DNA from: UBA7672 sp031419455
Lineage (GTDB): Bacteria > Pseudomonadota > Alphaproteobacteria > Caulobacterales > Hyphomonadaceae
NCBI GenBank assembly: GCA_031419455.1
Contig: JANOKS010000176.1
Coordinates: forward strand, 1-64,000
Length of the DNA: 64,000 bases
Direction: 5' to 3'
This document shows, in pieces, positions 8,882 to 16,851 of the stretch. The notes beneath the pieces are model-generated. The model was not told where the DNA came from. It did not search any database and saw only the letters and a list, made by a program, of their open reading frames with translations. The position numbers were made by a program, and so were the translations under genes. Numbering within the stretch: the first letter of the stretch is position 1; each line of letters starts with the position of its first letter.

Positions 8882-8982
8882 GGATGGTCTCGTGCGTGAC
8901 GTGCGCACGGGGCCATAGTCCGCCCCGCGCATTGCGGCCGGAACTAGCGGAGAAAGGCTTCGGAGATAAGTGCCGGGGGCGA

Positions 8983-9348
8983 TTAAGCCGCCAGCGCCGC
9001 CCGGGCCTTCTCCACCAGGGCGGTAAAGGCGGCCGGCTCGTGCATGGCGAGATCGGCCTTGACCTTGCGGTCGACGCCGAGGCCAGCCTTGGTCAGGCCG
9101 TCGATGAAGCGTGAGTATGTCAGCTTGTCATCCACGACGCGGACGGCGGCGTTGATGCGCTGGATCCAGAGCGAACGGAAATTGCGCTTTTTCTGCTTCC
9201 GGCCTTTGTAGGCGTTGACGCCGGCCTTGACGACGGCGGCCTGGGCGGTGCGGAAGGTATTCTTGCGGCGGCCATAAAAGCCTTTGGCGGCCTTGATGAC
9301 CTTGCGGTGACGGGCGTGGGCCTGAACTCGGCCGCGGGCGCGTGGCAT
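8983..9348 (-). CDS. rplT: 50S ribosomal protein L20
   Basis: L20 binds 23S rRNA early in large-subunit assembly and, in several bacteria, represses its own operon. The 121-residue product shows the family signature (MPRARGRVQAHARHRKVIK, then GFYGRRKNTFRTA) and normal length. A CGGAG Shine-Dalgarno lies 8 bases before the ATG. It is the second gene of an rpmI-rplT pair, with rpmI 45 bases upstream and pheS downstream. Confidence 0.97.
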   Translation of the reverse strand: MPRARGRVQAHARHRKVIKAAKGFYGRRKNTFRTAQAAVVKAGVNAYKGRKQKKRNFRSLWIQRINAAVRVVDDKLTYSRFIDGLTKAGLGVDRKVKADLAMHEPAAFTALVEKARAALAA

Positions 9349-9393
9349 GGGAAAACTCCGGTTATCTGATCAGGGGGTGCGCTACAGGACGTC

Positions 9394-9600
9394 TTATTTG
9401 ACGCCGTAGGGCAGGAACTTCTTCACGATGCGGGGGGTGTCAGAGGCGGACACGACTTCCGTGCCGCGGTTCTGGCGGATGTACTTCGCATTGTGGCTGA
9501 TCAGTCGGTGGCGCTTGCCGGCGACGCCGTGCTTGAGCTTACCCGACGCGGTTTGCGAGAACCGCTTTGCAGCGGCCTGCTTGGTCTTCATCTTCGGCAT
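9394..9600 (-). CDS. rpmI: 50S ribosomal protein L35
   Basis: This is a small basic large-subunit protein of 68 residues starting MPKMKTKQAAAKRFSQTASG. An ATG two codons upstream (9606) abuts the AGGAG Shine-Dalgarno directly, whereas the ATG at 9600 has ideal 6-base spacing, so 9600 is preferred and matches the family. It normally follows infC; here infC is about 2.7 kb away, so rpmI must have its own promoter (see 9721-9748). Confidence 0.96.
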   Translation of the reverse strand: MPKMKTKQAAAKRFSQTASGKLKHGVAGKRHRLISHNAKYIRQNRGTEVVSASDTPRIVKKFLPYGVK

Positions 9601-9720
9601 TTTCATCTCCTGTGGGCGACAGTCCGACCCGAAGATTTCTGTTGGAAATCAACGGCGCGACGCCTGAAATAAGTCCCGGGAGGCATGCCATTAGCCTGTC
9701 CGGTCCTGTGGAAGGCGCGG

Positions 9721-9748
9721 TTTATACGCGGGAAAGGCGGAAAAGCAA
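9721..9748 (-). promoter_or_regulatory. Candidate sigma70-type promoter for rpmI-rplT
   Basis: On the minus strand TTGCTT (9743-9748) and TATAAA (9721-9726) are 16 bases apart. Start of transcription near 9713 would leave a leader of about 110 bases before rpmI, enough for an L20-type control structure. This is a motif match only. The rest of the 9601-9898 gap shows nothing clear. Confidence 0.4.
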
Positions 9749-9898
9749 GGCTCCACAACGCGTTCCCGATGGAACCGAGCGATCCTCAGCCCATTGCTAT
9801 TGTGGGCCGGCGGGACGCCATTGCCCGTCGGGGAGCGGTTCGGGACTTAACCCGGTCGATAGCTCCTGCAAACGGGCGCTCTGCCCGGGAGGGACATC

Positions 9899-10162
9899 AT
9901 GACACTCGAGAGCATCATTATTGCGCTGATCATCGGCGGCATAGGCGGCTGGCTGGCTGGCCTTATCGTGAAGGGGGCCGGCTTTGGCATTGTCGGCAAC
10001 ATCATTGTCGGGATTCTCGGCGCGCTGCTGGCGTCGTGGCTGCTGCCGCAGCTTGGCCTCGGCTTCTCGGTCGGCAATGCGCTGGTGACGAGCATCCTTT
10101 ACGCGATGGTGGGCGCGGTGATCGTGCTTGTCCTGCTCTCGCTGGTACGCCGATCGCGATAG
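9899..10162 (+). CDS. GlsB/YeaQ/YmgE-family small membrane protein
   Basis: This 87-residue, very hydrophobic protein has three membrane segments and the glycine-rich pattern of the transglycosylase-associated/GlsB family (IGGIGGWLAGLIVKGAGFGI, then GNIIVGILGALLASW). The family is linked to envelope stress, but no enzyme activity is established. A GGGAGG Shine-Dalgarno lies at 9888-9893. It stands alone on the plus strand among minus-strand genes. A more distant relative is at 38622-38954. Confidence 0.88.
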   Translation: MTLESIIIALIIGGIGGWLAGLIVKGAGFGIVGNIIVGILGALLASWLLPQLGLGFSVGNALVTSILYAMVGAVIVLVLLSLVRRSR

Positions 10163-10205
10163 GGGTCACGCCCACGGGGTCGGCGTTGCATCAGCGACGC
10201 TGGCT

Positions 10206-10781
10206 CTATTTCAGACCCTTCGCCGTGCTGACAACAAGCTCGCCGGGCGGCCGCTTCTGGTAGGCCTCCTCGTAAAGCTTGGCCTTCACTGTCCCGTCCC
10301 TGGCGATGAACAGGATGATCGGGTGCGGAATGCCGTTGAAGCGCGCGCTGCCGCTCACCGTCTCGTTGCGGATGCCAAGGGCGTCGATTGCTTTCGAGCC
10401 CGGATCCGACATGAATTCATAGCCAAGGCTGTTCGCCTTGACGAAGGCTGTGATGATCTCAGCTGAATCGTAGGAGGCGCCCACGAGCGGCCAGCCGAGC
10501 GCATCCATCTCGGCGGCGACCGCGTTCAGGTTCTTGAGCTGGAGCTTGCAGAACGGGCACCAGTCCGCCGAGCGGACGAACACCAGCGTGACACCCTTGT
10601 CGCCCGACATGGCTTGCAGGCTGCGGCTCTCGCCGCCGGTGGTCGTCAAGATGAATGCGGGCGCCTTGGCGCCAACCTTCGGTCCCAACTCCATTCCGGC
10701 CGGCAATTGCGCAGTGGCGGGCGCCACAATGGCGGCGGCGGGAGCTGTTGCAAGCAGCATGGCGGCGAGCAGGTTTTTCAC
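10206..10781 (-). CDS. Secreted thioredoxin-fold (redoxin/AhpC-TSA-like) protein
   Basis: This 191-residue protein has a Sec signal peptide (cleavage near residue 24, ATA-Q) followed by a peroxiredoxin-like thioredoxin fold. The redox motif is W74-C75-P-F-C78, preceded by VTLVFVRSAD. It probably acts in the periplasm as a thiol oxidoreductase or peroxidase; the CPFC pair is unusual for classical peroxiredoxins and closer to TlpA-like redoxins. It lies between the GlsB-like gene and two I78-type lipoprotein genes, in the block that separates rpmI from infC. Confidence 0.8.
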   Translation of the reverse strand: MKNLLAAMLLATAPAAAIVAPATAQLPAGMELGPKVGAKAPAFILTTTGGESRSLQAMSGDKGVTLVFVRSADWCPFCKLQLKNLNAVAAEMDALGWPLVGASYDSAEIITAFVKANSLGYEFMSDPGSKAIDALGIRNETVSGSARFNGIPHPIILFIARDGTVKAKLYEEAYQKRPPGELVVSTAKGLK

Positions 10782-10869
10782 GGAATACCTCCACAGGCTG
10801 GCGGCAGGCGGCCGCCTTCAATGGCAATCCGCACCGGCCTGCAGAAAGGTTACGCCGTGTCCGAAAAAT

Positions 10870-11172
10870 CTAGCCGCAATTGATCTTCTGGATCATGCCC
10901 GCCGCGTTCGCCTCGATGTTCATGCGTTGGGCGATGTAGTCCATCGTCACCTGCGTGCCCGGCCGGATCAGCCGGTTGAGACGGCTTTCACCGGGTACGC
11001 CGGGGCCGTCGATCGGCTTGCCGATCAACTCGCCATACATGCTGGCGCCGCAGGTGTCGCTGGACGGCGCCGGGAGCGCCGCATTGGGATCGCCGGGCGT
11101 CTTAGCGGCGGGCGGCGGACTCGCGCACGCAGCTATCGAAAGGGCGAGCAGCAGGGTTGCGGCGAGTTTCAT
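10870..11172 (-). CDS. I78-family peptidase-inhibitor-like lipoprotein (copy 1)
   Basis: This 100-residue lipoprotein has lipobox LSIAAC with Cys16. After a proline/alanine linker comes the I78 pattern: D-x-C-G, Y..LIGK, then IRPGTQVTMDYIAQRMNIE and a final CG, with two cysteines likely disulfide-bonded. Members of the I78 family (Aspergillus elastase inhibitor) inhibit serine proteases; the role in bacteria is inferred to be envelope protection. The ATG at 11172 places the lipobox correctly. A paralogue lies immediately upstream at 11204. Confidence 0.82.
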   Translation of the reverse strand: MKLAATLLLALSIAACASPPPAAKTPGDPNAALPAPSSDTCGASMYGELIGKPIDGPGVPGESRLNRLIRPGTQVTMDYIAQRMNIEANAAGMIQKINCG

Positions 11173-11203
11173 GCCGTCACTCCATGAATTCAGGTTTGGC
11201 CGA

Positions 11204-11563
11204 TCAGGTGCAGCGGAAGCCGGTGATGACGTTGGCCGCATCGATGTCGATGTTCAGGCGGTCGGCACGGAAATCCATCGTCACCTGAGTGCCCGGGCGG
11301 ATGTGGCGGACGTTCGGGCCTTCAGGCGGGACGCCCGCGTCGGTTATCAGCTTGCCAACAAGGGCGACATACTGCCCTGCGCCGCATGCGTCGGCGCCGG
11401 GGGCAGTTGGGTCAATTGCGGGCGGTTGGGGCATGGGCTGCGGCTCGATCGGGGCGGCAATCGAGGGTTCGACGGCCGGCGTTTCGGGCGACATTGGTTC
11501 CGATGCGGGTGCGCACGCCATCAGCGCGGTCCCAGCGAACAGTGCGGCGAGCATGTTTTTCAT
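11204..11563 (-). CDS. I78-family peptidase-inhibitor-like lipoprotein (copy 2)
   Basis: This 119-residue lipoprotein has lipobox ALMAC with Cys17, a long Pro/Glu/Ala-rich spacer (about 18-55) and an I78 domain (ACGAGQYVALVGKLI, IRPGTQVTMDFRADRLNID, terminal C). It is 31 bases upstream of copy 1 and clearly related to it in the last 60 residues, so the two arose by tandem duplication. The long spacer suggests the domain reaches away from the membrane. The start at 11563 is set by the lipobox. Confidence 0.82.
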   Translation of the reverse strand: MKNMLAALFAGTALMACAPASEPMSPETPAVEPSIAAPIEPQPMPQPPAIDPTAPGADACGAGQYVALVGKLITDAGVPPEGPNVRHIRPGTQVTMDFRADRLNIDIDAANVITGFRCT

Positions 11564-11610
11564 GCCGAGGAGAGTAGACCACGCCAGTGCCGCGGCAAGT
11601 GAAGGTGCAG

Positions 11611-12303
11611 TTAGGCGCACGCCTCGCGGACCACGGCGGCGATCATCGTGGTGATGCTGGGGTGGTTGAGGCTGATGAGCTCCTGGCCCGCCTCTTCCAT
11701 GTAGATGCGGATGTCCGGGCGTGAATCAGCGCTGCAATGCCGGGCGCGATGGGCCGGATCGACGCGGACATGGAGCTGGCTGATCATCTCCATCTCGCCG
11801 AGACCGCGGCCGTGCTCGGCGACAAGGTCCTGGATAACCTTGTCGATTTCCGCGGTGCGTTCGGCCCAGCCGCCGGCATCCGTCAGGCGGACGATCTCGT
11901 AGCCGGCGGGATATTCGGGGCGCGTTCCGGCCGGCGCCAGTTCAGCCTTCAACGGCAGCGTGGTTTCAAATTTCGACTCGCCGCGCAGTTTCACGACGGC
12001 GGCAAGGTCCCACGGGCCGATGCCGTGGATGCCGGGCGGAAGCACCCAGATGAAGTGCTGCCGCGCGGGATCGAACTGGCTCGCAATCGCGGCCAGAGGC
12101 GCATCATCAGCGGCAGCCGGCGACTGGACCGGGGCGGACGCCGGAGGCGAGGGAAGCGCGCCCGGTACTGCTTCGCCGGTGTAGGGCGCCGTCTGCAGCG
12201 AGACTTTTCCGGACGACGGTCCGGCGGCTGGCGTCGCTTCGTTTGCGGCGCACGCCGTCAGCAGGAGAGACGCCATGATGGCCGCGCCAGACCTGACCAT
12301 CAC
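11611..12303 (-). CDS. Lipoprotein of unknown function
   Basis: This 230-residue protein has an N-terminal lipobox (LLTAC, Cys18), a low-complexity Pro/Ala spacer (about 25-70) and a soluble domain with no family I recognise. The domain includes FIWVLPPGIHGIGPWDLAAVV and a C-terminal segment with two cysteines (RHCSADSR, EACA). It is the first gene downstream of infC on the minus strand and precedes the two I78 lipoproteins, so the three probably form an envelope unit. Codon use looks like its neighbours. Confidence 0.75.
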   Translation of the reverse strand: MMVRSGAAIMASLLLTACAANEATPAAGPSSGKVSLQTAPYTGEAVPGALPSPPASAPVQSPAAADDAPLAAIASQFDPARQHFIWVLPPGIHGIGPWDLAAVVKLRGESKFETTLPLKAELAPAGTRPEYPAGYEIVRLTDAGGWAERTAEIDKVIQDLVAEHGRGLGEMEMISQLHVRVDPAHRARHCSADSRPDIRIYMEEAGQELISLNHPSITTMIAAVVREACA

Positions 12304-12340
12304 GCTACGCTCCGTGCTGCGGAAGGATGTCCGCTGCGCC

Positions 12341-12880
12341 TCAGCGCGGCGAGAGCACCATCACCATTTGCCGGCCTTCGAGGCGCGGCTCGGACTCGAC
12401 CTTGGCGACGTCGGCGAACTCGGCCTTCACCTTGGTCAGCAATTCCATGCCGAGATGCTGGTGCGCCATTTCGCGGCCGCGGAAGCGCATGGTTATCTTC
12501 ACCTTGTCGCCCTCTTCGAAGAAGCGGCGGATCGAGCGGCCCTTCACCTCGTAGTCGTGCTTGTCGATATTCGGACGAAGCTTGATTTCCTTGAGGTCGG
12601 CCGACTTCTGCTTCTTGCGGGCTTCGGCTTTTTTCTTCTGCTCGGCGAAGCGCTGCTTGCCGTAGTCGGAAATCTTCACGACGGGCGGTTCGTTGTCGGG
12701 CGCGACCATCACCAGATCGAGGCCAGCTTCCTTGGCGGCGTCGAGGGCTGCTTCGAGCGGCATCTCGCCCTGCTTCTCGCCTTTCTCGTCAATCAGGAGG
12801 ACGCGCGGCGCGCGGATATCCTCATTGATCTGCGGACCTTCCTTCTTGGGCGACTGGGCCGCTTGTGGACGCTGAGCGAT
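12341..12880 (-). CDS. infC: Translation initiation factor IF-3, non-AUG (ATC) start
   Basis: IF3 binds the 30S subunit and proofreads start codons. The conserved protein begins around GPQINEDIRAPRVLLIDEKGE and ends VMVLSPR. No ATG, GTG or TTG lies where the family starts. Instead an ATC codon at 12880 is preceded by AAGGAG with exactly 7 bases between, giving 179 residues, the normal IF3 length. IF3 genes classically use rare AUU-type starts so that IF3 can repress its own translation. The frame stays open to 13012, but that extension looks non-coding. infC here is separated from rpmI-rplT by five genes. Confidence 0.93.
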   Translation of the reverse strand: MAQRPQAAQSPKKEGPQINEDIRAPRVLLIDEKGEKQGEMPLEAALDAAKEAGLDLVMVAPDNEPPVVKISDYGKQRFAEQKKKAEARKKQKSADLKEIKLRPNIDKHDYEVKGRSIRRFFEEGDKVKITMRFRGREMAHQHLGMELLTKVKAEFADVAKVESEPRLEGRQMVMVLSPR

Positions 12881-12950
12881 GGTCGATCTCCTTGGTGACG
12901 TCCGGAATGCGCTGCCGGACAACGCAATATGCCTGCGAACGGGGCAATGT

Positions 12951-14135
12951 TCAAGAATTCGGGCCCTGCGCAAGTGCGCCGGCGGATTCCGCTGCGGGTT
13001 CGGCCGAAACAATCTCCACCGGCGGGGTGGGGGGTAGCGGCGGCGCCATGCCGGCAGGCAGGACGCCCAGCCCCCAGGCGGCGCGTTTCACATCGTCGAG
13101 GCCGATCTGTTCGAGCGCCGGGGCGTGGAGAACCATCATCGGCCCGCCGCGCGGGGCGGCGCGGCCGAGGCGGGTTTTGGGGTTCCAGACGCTGTGGAGG
13201 TCGAGCGCCATCTCGTCATTCCACTCCTGCGCGAACAGGCAGACGCCGGGTACGCGGGCGGCGGCGGCCAGATGCATCGGACCGGTATCGCCGCCGATCG
13301 CCAGCAGGGCGCGCTCGGACAGGGTGGCCAGCTGGAACAGGTCGGTCCGTCCGATGATGCTCTTGGCGCGCGGTTCCTTGCGCTGGATCTGGGCGCCGAT
13401 GTCGCCCTCGGCCTTGCCGCCGAGGATCACCGGCGTGACGCCGTGGTTGGCGAACCACGCAGCGAGGCCGATGAAACGATCGACCGGCCAGCGCTTTTCG
13501 GGATGCTCCGCGGAGGATCCGGGAATCATCAGCGCATAGGGACCGTTGAGGCCGAAGAAAGCCGGCTGGAAGCGCGGCGGATCGCGGAAGGCCGGGCGGA
13601 CCCAGTCGAGACTGGGCGCCAGATCCTGGCCGATAAACCAGCCGGTGGGGTCGCCCGGCGGCTTGGGCCCAAGGCCGGCATGGACCAGCTGCTCGGCGAG
13701 CCGGTCGAAATTGTGCATCTCGGCCCGCTCGGGGTTGATGTGCTGGTGCGAGGCGCCCTTGGCGGCGCCCGACCAGAGCGGTTTCTTGCCGGTGAGGCCG
13801 ACATAGTATTGCGCGGTCCGGTCGTTGTTCTGGAAGTCGTAGACCATGTCGTAATTGGCGGCGCGCAGGCGGCGGATCAGGTCGGTGCGGCCCTTGATGT
13901 CGCGCGGGCGGCCGTCGGCCTCGACGATGTCGAAATAGGGACAGGCCTTGGCGAAGGCTTCAAAGGGTTCGGTCGTCAGGAGCGTGATGCGCGCCGACGG
14001 GTGGGTTGCCCGGACCACGCGCATTGCGCCGAGCGCCTGCATGAAATCGCCGAGCGCGCCGAGCTTGATGACCAGCACCCGGCGCAGCGTGTCGCCGGGA
14101 TTCGGGGGCGGGGTGTAGGTGTCCAGTAGGCTCAT
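12951..14135 (-). CDS. Glycosyltransferase family 9 (ADP-heptose:LPS heptosyltransferase-like)
   Basis: This 394-residue protein has the GT9 N-terminal Rossmann motif RVLVIKLGALGDFMQALGAMR and the nucleotide-sugar region (LMIPGSSAEHPEKRWP, then GGDTGPMHLAAAARVPGV). GT9 enzymes add heptose or related sugars during LPS core assembly at the inner face of the inner membrane; the exact donor cannot be read from sequence. It overlaps the upstream GT4 gene by four bases (ATGA at 14132-14135), so the two are translationally coupled and probably act in the same glycan pathway. Confidence 0.9.
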   Translation of the reverse strand: MSLLDTYTPPPNPGDTLRRVLVIKLGALGDFMQALGAMRVVRATHPSARITLLTTEPFEAFAKACPYFDIVEADGRPRDIKGRTDLIRRLRAANYDMVYDFQNNDRTAQYYVGLTGKKPLWSGAAKGASHQHINPERAEMHNFDRLAEQLVHAGLGPKPPGDPTGWFIGQDLAPSLDWVRPAFRDPPRFQPAFFGLNGPYALMIPGSSAEHPEKRWPVDRFIGLAAWFANHGVTPVILGGKAEGDIGAQIQRKEPRAKSIIGRTDLFQLATLSERALLAIGGDTGPMHLAAAARVPGVCLFAQEWNDEMALDLHSVWNPKTRLGRAAPRGGPMMVLHAPALEQIGLDDVKRAAWGLGVLPAGMAPPLPPTPPVEIVSAEPAAESAGALAQGPNS

Positions 14136-15292
14136 CGGGGCTGACCCATGAGACTTTCATAGACTGCAAGCGTCGCCTTCTGAAGCGCAGATGTTGTAAA
14201 GCGCTCACGGACTCGTCGGAGCGCCGCCTCGCCCATGACGCGCCGGCCGTCTGCGCCCATGCCCAGAAGCTGCGCCATGGCTGCGGCGAGGGCTTCCGGA
14301 TTGGCGGGCGGGACGATGAGGCCGGTTGCGCCGTCCACGATGATCTCGCCCTGCGCGCCGATGCTGGAGCCGATAGCGGGAACCGCCATTGCGCCCGCTT
14401 CCGCCGCAACCCGGCCGAACGCCTCGGGTTGATTGGAGGGCGCGATCACGATGTCGGCGAGGGCGAAGGCGGCGGGCATGTCGTCGCAATGCCCTACCAT
14501 CATTACCTGTCCGTCAAGACCGGCGGCGGAAATCAGGCCGCCGAGTTCCTGCCTGTAGCCGTCGCGCCCCTGTGCGTCGCCAACGAACAGCATGCGCCAG
14601 GCGCCGGTTCCTTGCGTCTTCAGGATGGCGGCGGCGGCGATCGCTTCGCGATGGCCTTTCCAGCCGGTGAGGCGGGCGGGGAGGAGGATGGTCGCGCCGG
14701 GCGCCGGCAGCAGTTTCCAGGATTTCAGCAGGGCGTCCTTGCGTTCCAGCGATATGGCGCCGGGAGAAAACTTTGCAATGTCGACGCCGCGATGGATGGT
14801 GACGATCCGGCCGTTAGCCCATGGGTGTTCGGCGAGGATGTGCCGGGCCGTGAAGTCGGAATTGGCGATCACTCGATCTCCGCGCGCCATCACCGAATTG
14901 TAGAGACGCTTGAGACGGCCCTTTGCGCTGTAGACGCCGTGATAGGTGGTGACGAAGGGAAGCGTCATCCGGCGCGCCGCCCAGAGAGCGCTCCATGCCG
15001 GGGCGCGGGAGCGGGCGTGGATGAGGTTGACCTTTCGCTCGGCTGCGATCTTCGCAAGCACGCCGGCGTTGGTGCGGATGGCGAGCGGGCTCTTGGTTGG
15101 CAAATTGTCGATGCGGATCAGTTCACCGCCTGCCCGGGCGAGCTCGCCCTCGAGGCGGCCGCCCTTGCTGGCGACCAGCGATTTGGCGCCCGCTGCCGTC
15201 AGCGCCTCGGTCACTTCGATGGCCGTGCGTTCGGCCCCGCCGGCGGCGAGGTGAGGGATGACCTGCAGGATCGTGGCCCCGCTCAGCGGCAA
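14132..15292 (-). CDS. Glycosyltransferase family 4
   Basis: This 386-residue GT-B glycosyltransferase opens with the acceptor-domain motif ILQVIPHLAAGGAERT. Its donor domain carries the family EX7E motif (PEAFGRVAAEAGAMAVP). It likely transfers a sugar from a nucleotide donor in LPS or capsule synthesis. The start is a TTG at 15292 with GGGGA seven bases upstream. It is divergent from the alpha/beta hydrolase at 15370 and coupled to the GT9 gene downstream. Confidence 0.9.
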   Translation of the reverse strand: MPLSGATILQVIPHLAAGGAERTAIEVTEALTAAGAKSLVASKGGRLEGELARAGGELIRIDNLPTKSPLAIRTNAGVLAKIAAERKVNLIHARSRAPAWSALWAARRMTLPFVTTYHGVYSAKGRLKRLYNSVMARGDRVIANSDFTARHILAEHPWANGRIVTIHRGVDIAKFSPGAISLERKDALLKSWKLLPAPGATILLPARLTGWKGHREAIAAAAILKTQGTGAWRMLFVGDAQGRDGYRQELGGLISAAGLDGQVMMVGHCDDMPAAFALADIVIAPSNQPEAFGRVAAEAGAMAVPAIGSSIGAQGEIIVDGATGLIVPPANPEALAAAMAQLLGMGADGRRVMGEAALRRVRERFTTSALQKATLAVYESLMGQPR

Positions 15293-15369
15293 GCGTGATT
15301 CCCCGTGCGATCCCCCGGGCGTCCAATAGTCGCTTTTCAGTCAGGCGCAAACCGGGGAGAACGGGAGCC

Positions 15370-16140
15370 ATGACAAACGCTGCAGCGGAATTTCTCGATG
15401 TGGACGGGGCGAGGATCGCCTACCGTCGAAGCGCGGGCGATCCGGACAAGGCCGGGGTCGTGTGGCTGGGCGGGTTTCACTCCGACATGCTGGGCGAGAA
15501 GGCTTCTGTCCTTCATGCGAAGTGCTGCGAGGCGGGGCGGGCTTTCGTGCGGTTCGACTATCTCGGGCATGGCGAGAGCAGCGGCGACTTCGCCGAGGGA
15601 ACGATCGGCCGCTGGCGCTCGGATGCGCTGGCGGTGATCGACCGGCTCACGACAGGTCCGCTGGTTCTGGTCGGATCATCGATGGGCGGATGGATGGCGC
15701 TGCTGGCGGCGCCCGCGCGACCGGAGCGGGTGAAGGGACTGGTGCTGCTCGCGCCGGCGCCGGACTTCACCGACAAGCTGATGTGGGCGTCGTTCGATGA
15801 AAGTCAAAGGCGGCAGATCATGGAGCAGGGCTTCTGGATGCGGCCGTCGGACTACGATCCCGCCGGCTATCCGATCACGCGCGACCTGATCGTCGAGGGG
15901 CGGGAGTGGAATGTCCTCGATGGCGAGATTGGTATCGATGTGCCTGTGCGCATCCTGCAGGGTGGTCTCGACGCGGATGTGCCTTGGACGCACTCGCTGG
16001 ACCTGGCGGACAAGCTGCGGTCGCAGGATGTGGTGTGGTCATTGGTGAAGGATGGCGACCACAGGCTGTCGCGGCCGCAGGATATTGCGCGGATGGTGGG
16101 GGTGGTTTTGGGGTTGGCGGGCGAGGTGGATGGGCTGCGT
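15370..16140 (+). CDS. Alpha/beta hydrolase (ABHD10/thioesterase-like)
   Basis: This is an alpha/beta-hydrolase protein with the nucleophile elbow G102-S103-S104-M105-G106, an acid residue in LQGGLDADVPW and histidine in KDGDHRLS. The RFDYLGHGESSGDF segment is typical of relatives of mitochondrial ABHD10, which acts on acyl thioesters or glucuronides; the substrate here is unknown. The ATG at 15370 starts MTNAAAEFLDVDGARIAYR; the upstream extension to 15295 is implausible. The frame ends within 16140-16146. Confidence 0.85.
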
Positions 16141-16373
16141 GGCTGAGCGACTGGAAGCCGCCGGAAGTCGTCGTTTGGCCGCCTGAGCCTGCAGGGCGAG
16201 CTGTTTCATAGCTGCCGACGCGACGACCAGCTTATCAGCATGTCCGAGCCTTCATATTCTTGCCAGCCGGCCCCCGTCGCACGGCAAGGTGGGCAGTACG
16301 GATGTTCCATGATATCGGAGCGACGTGATCCCGCTTGGCTAGGCCATGGCGGGGCAGCGATGGAGAGTTTCAA

Positions 16374-16607
16374 ATCGTACAGATCGTGGTCCGGGACAAC
16401 AATGTCGACCAGGCGTTGAAGGCGCTCAAGAAGAAGATGCAACGCGAGGGCGTCTTCCGGGAAATGAAGGCCCGCACGGCTTACGAGAAGCCATCCGAGG
16501 CCAAGGCGCGTCGGAAAGCCGAGTCCATCCGCCGGGCGCGGAAACTGGCCCGCAAACGCGCCCAGCGCGAAGGCCTCCTCCCGAAGCCGGTCTCCACCCG
16601 GACCTAG
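16374..16607 (+). CDS. rpsU: 30S ribosomal protein S21, probable ATC start
   Basis: S21 sits near the anti-Shine-Dalgarno end of 16S rRNA and assists initiation. The basic protein (VRDNNVDQALKALKKKMQREG, ending in a Lys/Arg-rich tail) is certain; the start is not. The family, as I recall it in Caulobacterales, begins MVQI-VRDNN; here the codon at the Met position (16374) is ATC, with GGAGAG 6 bases before it (16362-16367). This gives 77 residues. The only standard alternative in frame is a TTG at 16335 with no Shine-Dalgarno and 13 unlikely extra residues. A small TM protein gene converges on it, overlapping the stop codon. Confidence 0.9.
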   Translation: MVQIVVRDNNVDQALKALKKKMQREGVFREMKARTAYEKPSEAKARRKAESIRRARKLARKRAQREGLLPKPVSTRT

Positions 16608-16804
16608 AGCCGGATCGCCGGTTGCATGAATGCCGGCGCTAAGTGGGCGATCATGGCCGGCACGACCAGAACTCCGAAAATGAAAATGCGCCGGCGCTGG
16701 GTCTTCTCCTGCGCCGCATGCTCGCGCAGCATCTCGACTTCGTCGGCCAGGCGGTCTTGCTCTTCCTCGTCGAAAAGCCGGACGCGAGCGGCGTGCTTCC
16801 TCAG
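16604..16804 (-). CDS. Small membrane-anchored coiled-coil protein, unknown
   Basis: Reading the minus strand gives an uninterrupted frame ending in a TAG at 16604 that shares bases with the rpsU stop. It encodes an acidic helical region (RLFDEEEQDRLADEVEMLR), a basic patch and one hydrophobic helix (RIFIFGVLVVPAMIAHLAP). The frame is open from about 16826; the start is unclear. A CTG at 16804 follows GGGGAGGG, giving 66 residues; the first in-frame ATG (16732) gives only 42. The charge/hydrophobicity pattern looks like a real small protein, perhaps a conserved companion of rpsU. I do not recognise a family. Confidence 0.6.
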   Translation of the reverse strand: MRKHAARVRLFDEEEQDRLADEVEMLREHAAQEKTQRRRIFIFGVLVVPAMIAHLAPAFMQPAIRL

Positions 16805-16851
16805 TCTTCCCTCCCCGAACGATGGCTGAACTCACCGCCCATTGTGGTCAT

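Noticed and set aside
12881..13012. Upstream extension of infC to an ATG at 13012
   Set aside because: It overlaps the 3' end of the GT9 gene, is Arg/Pro-rich, and family homology plus Shine-Dalgarno point to the ATC at 12880.
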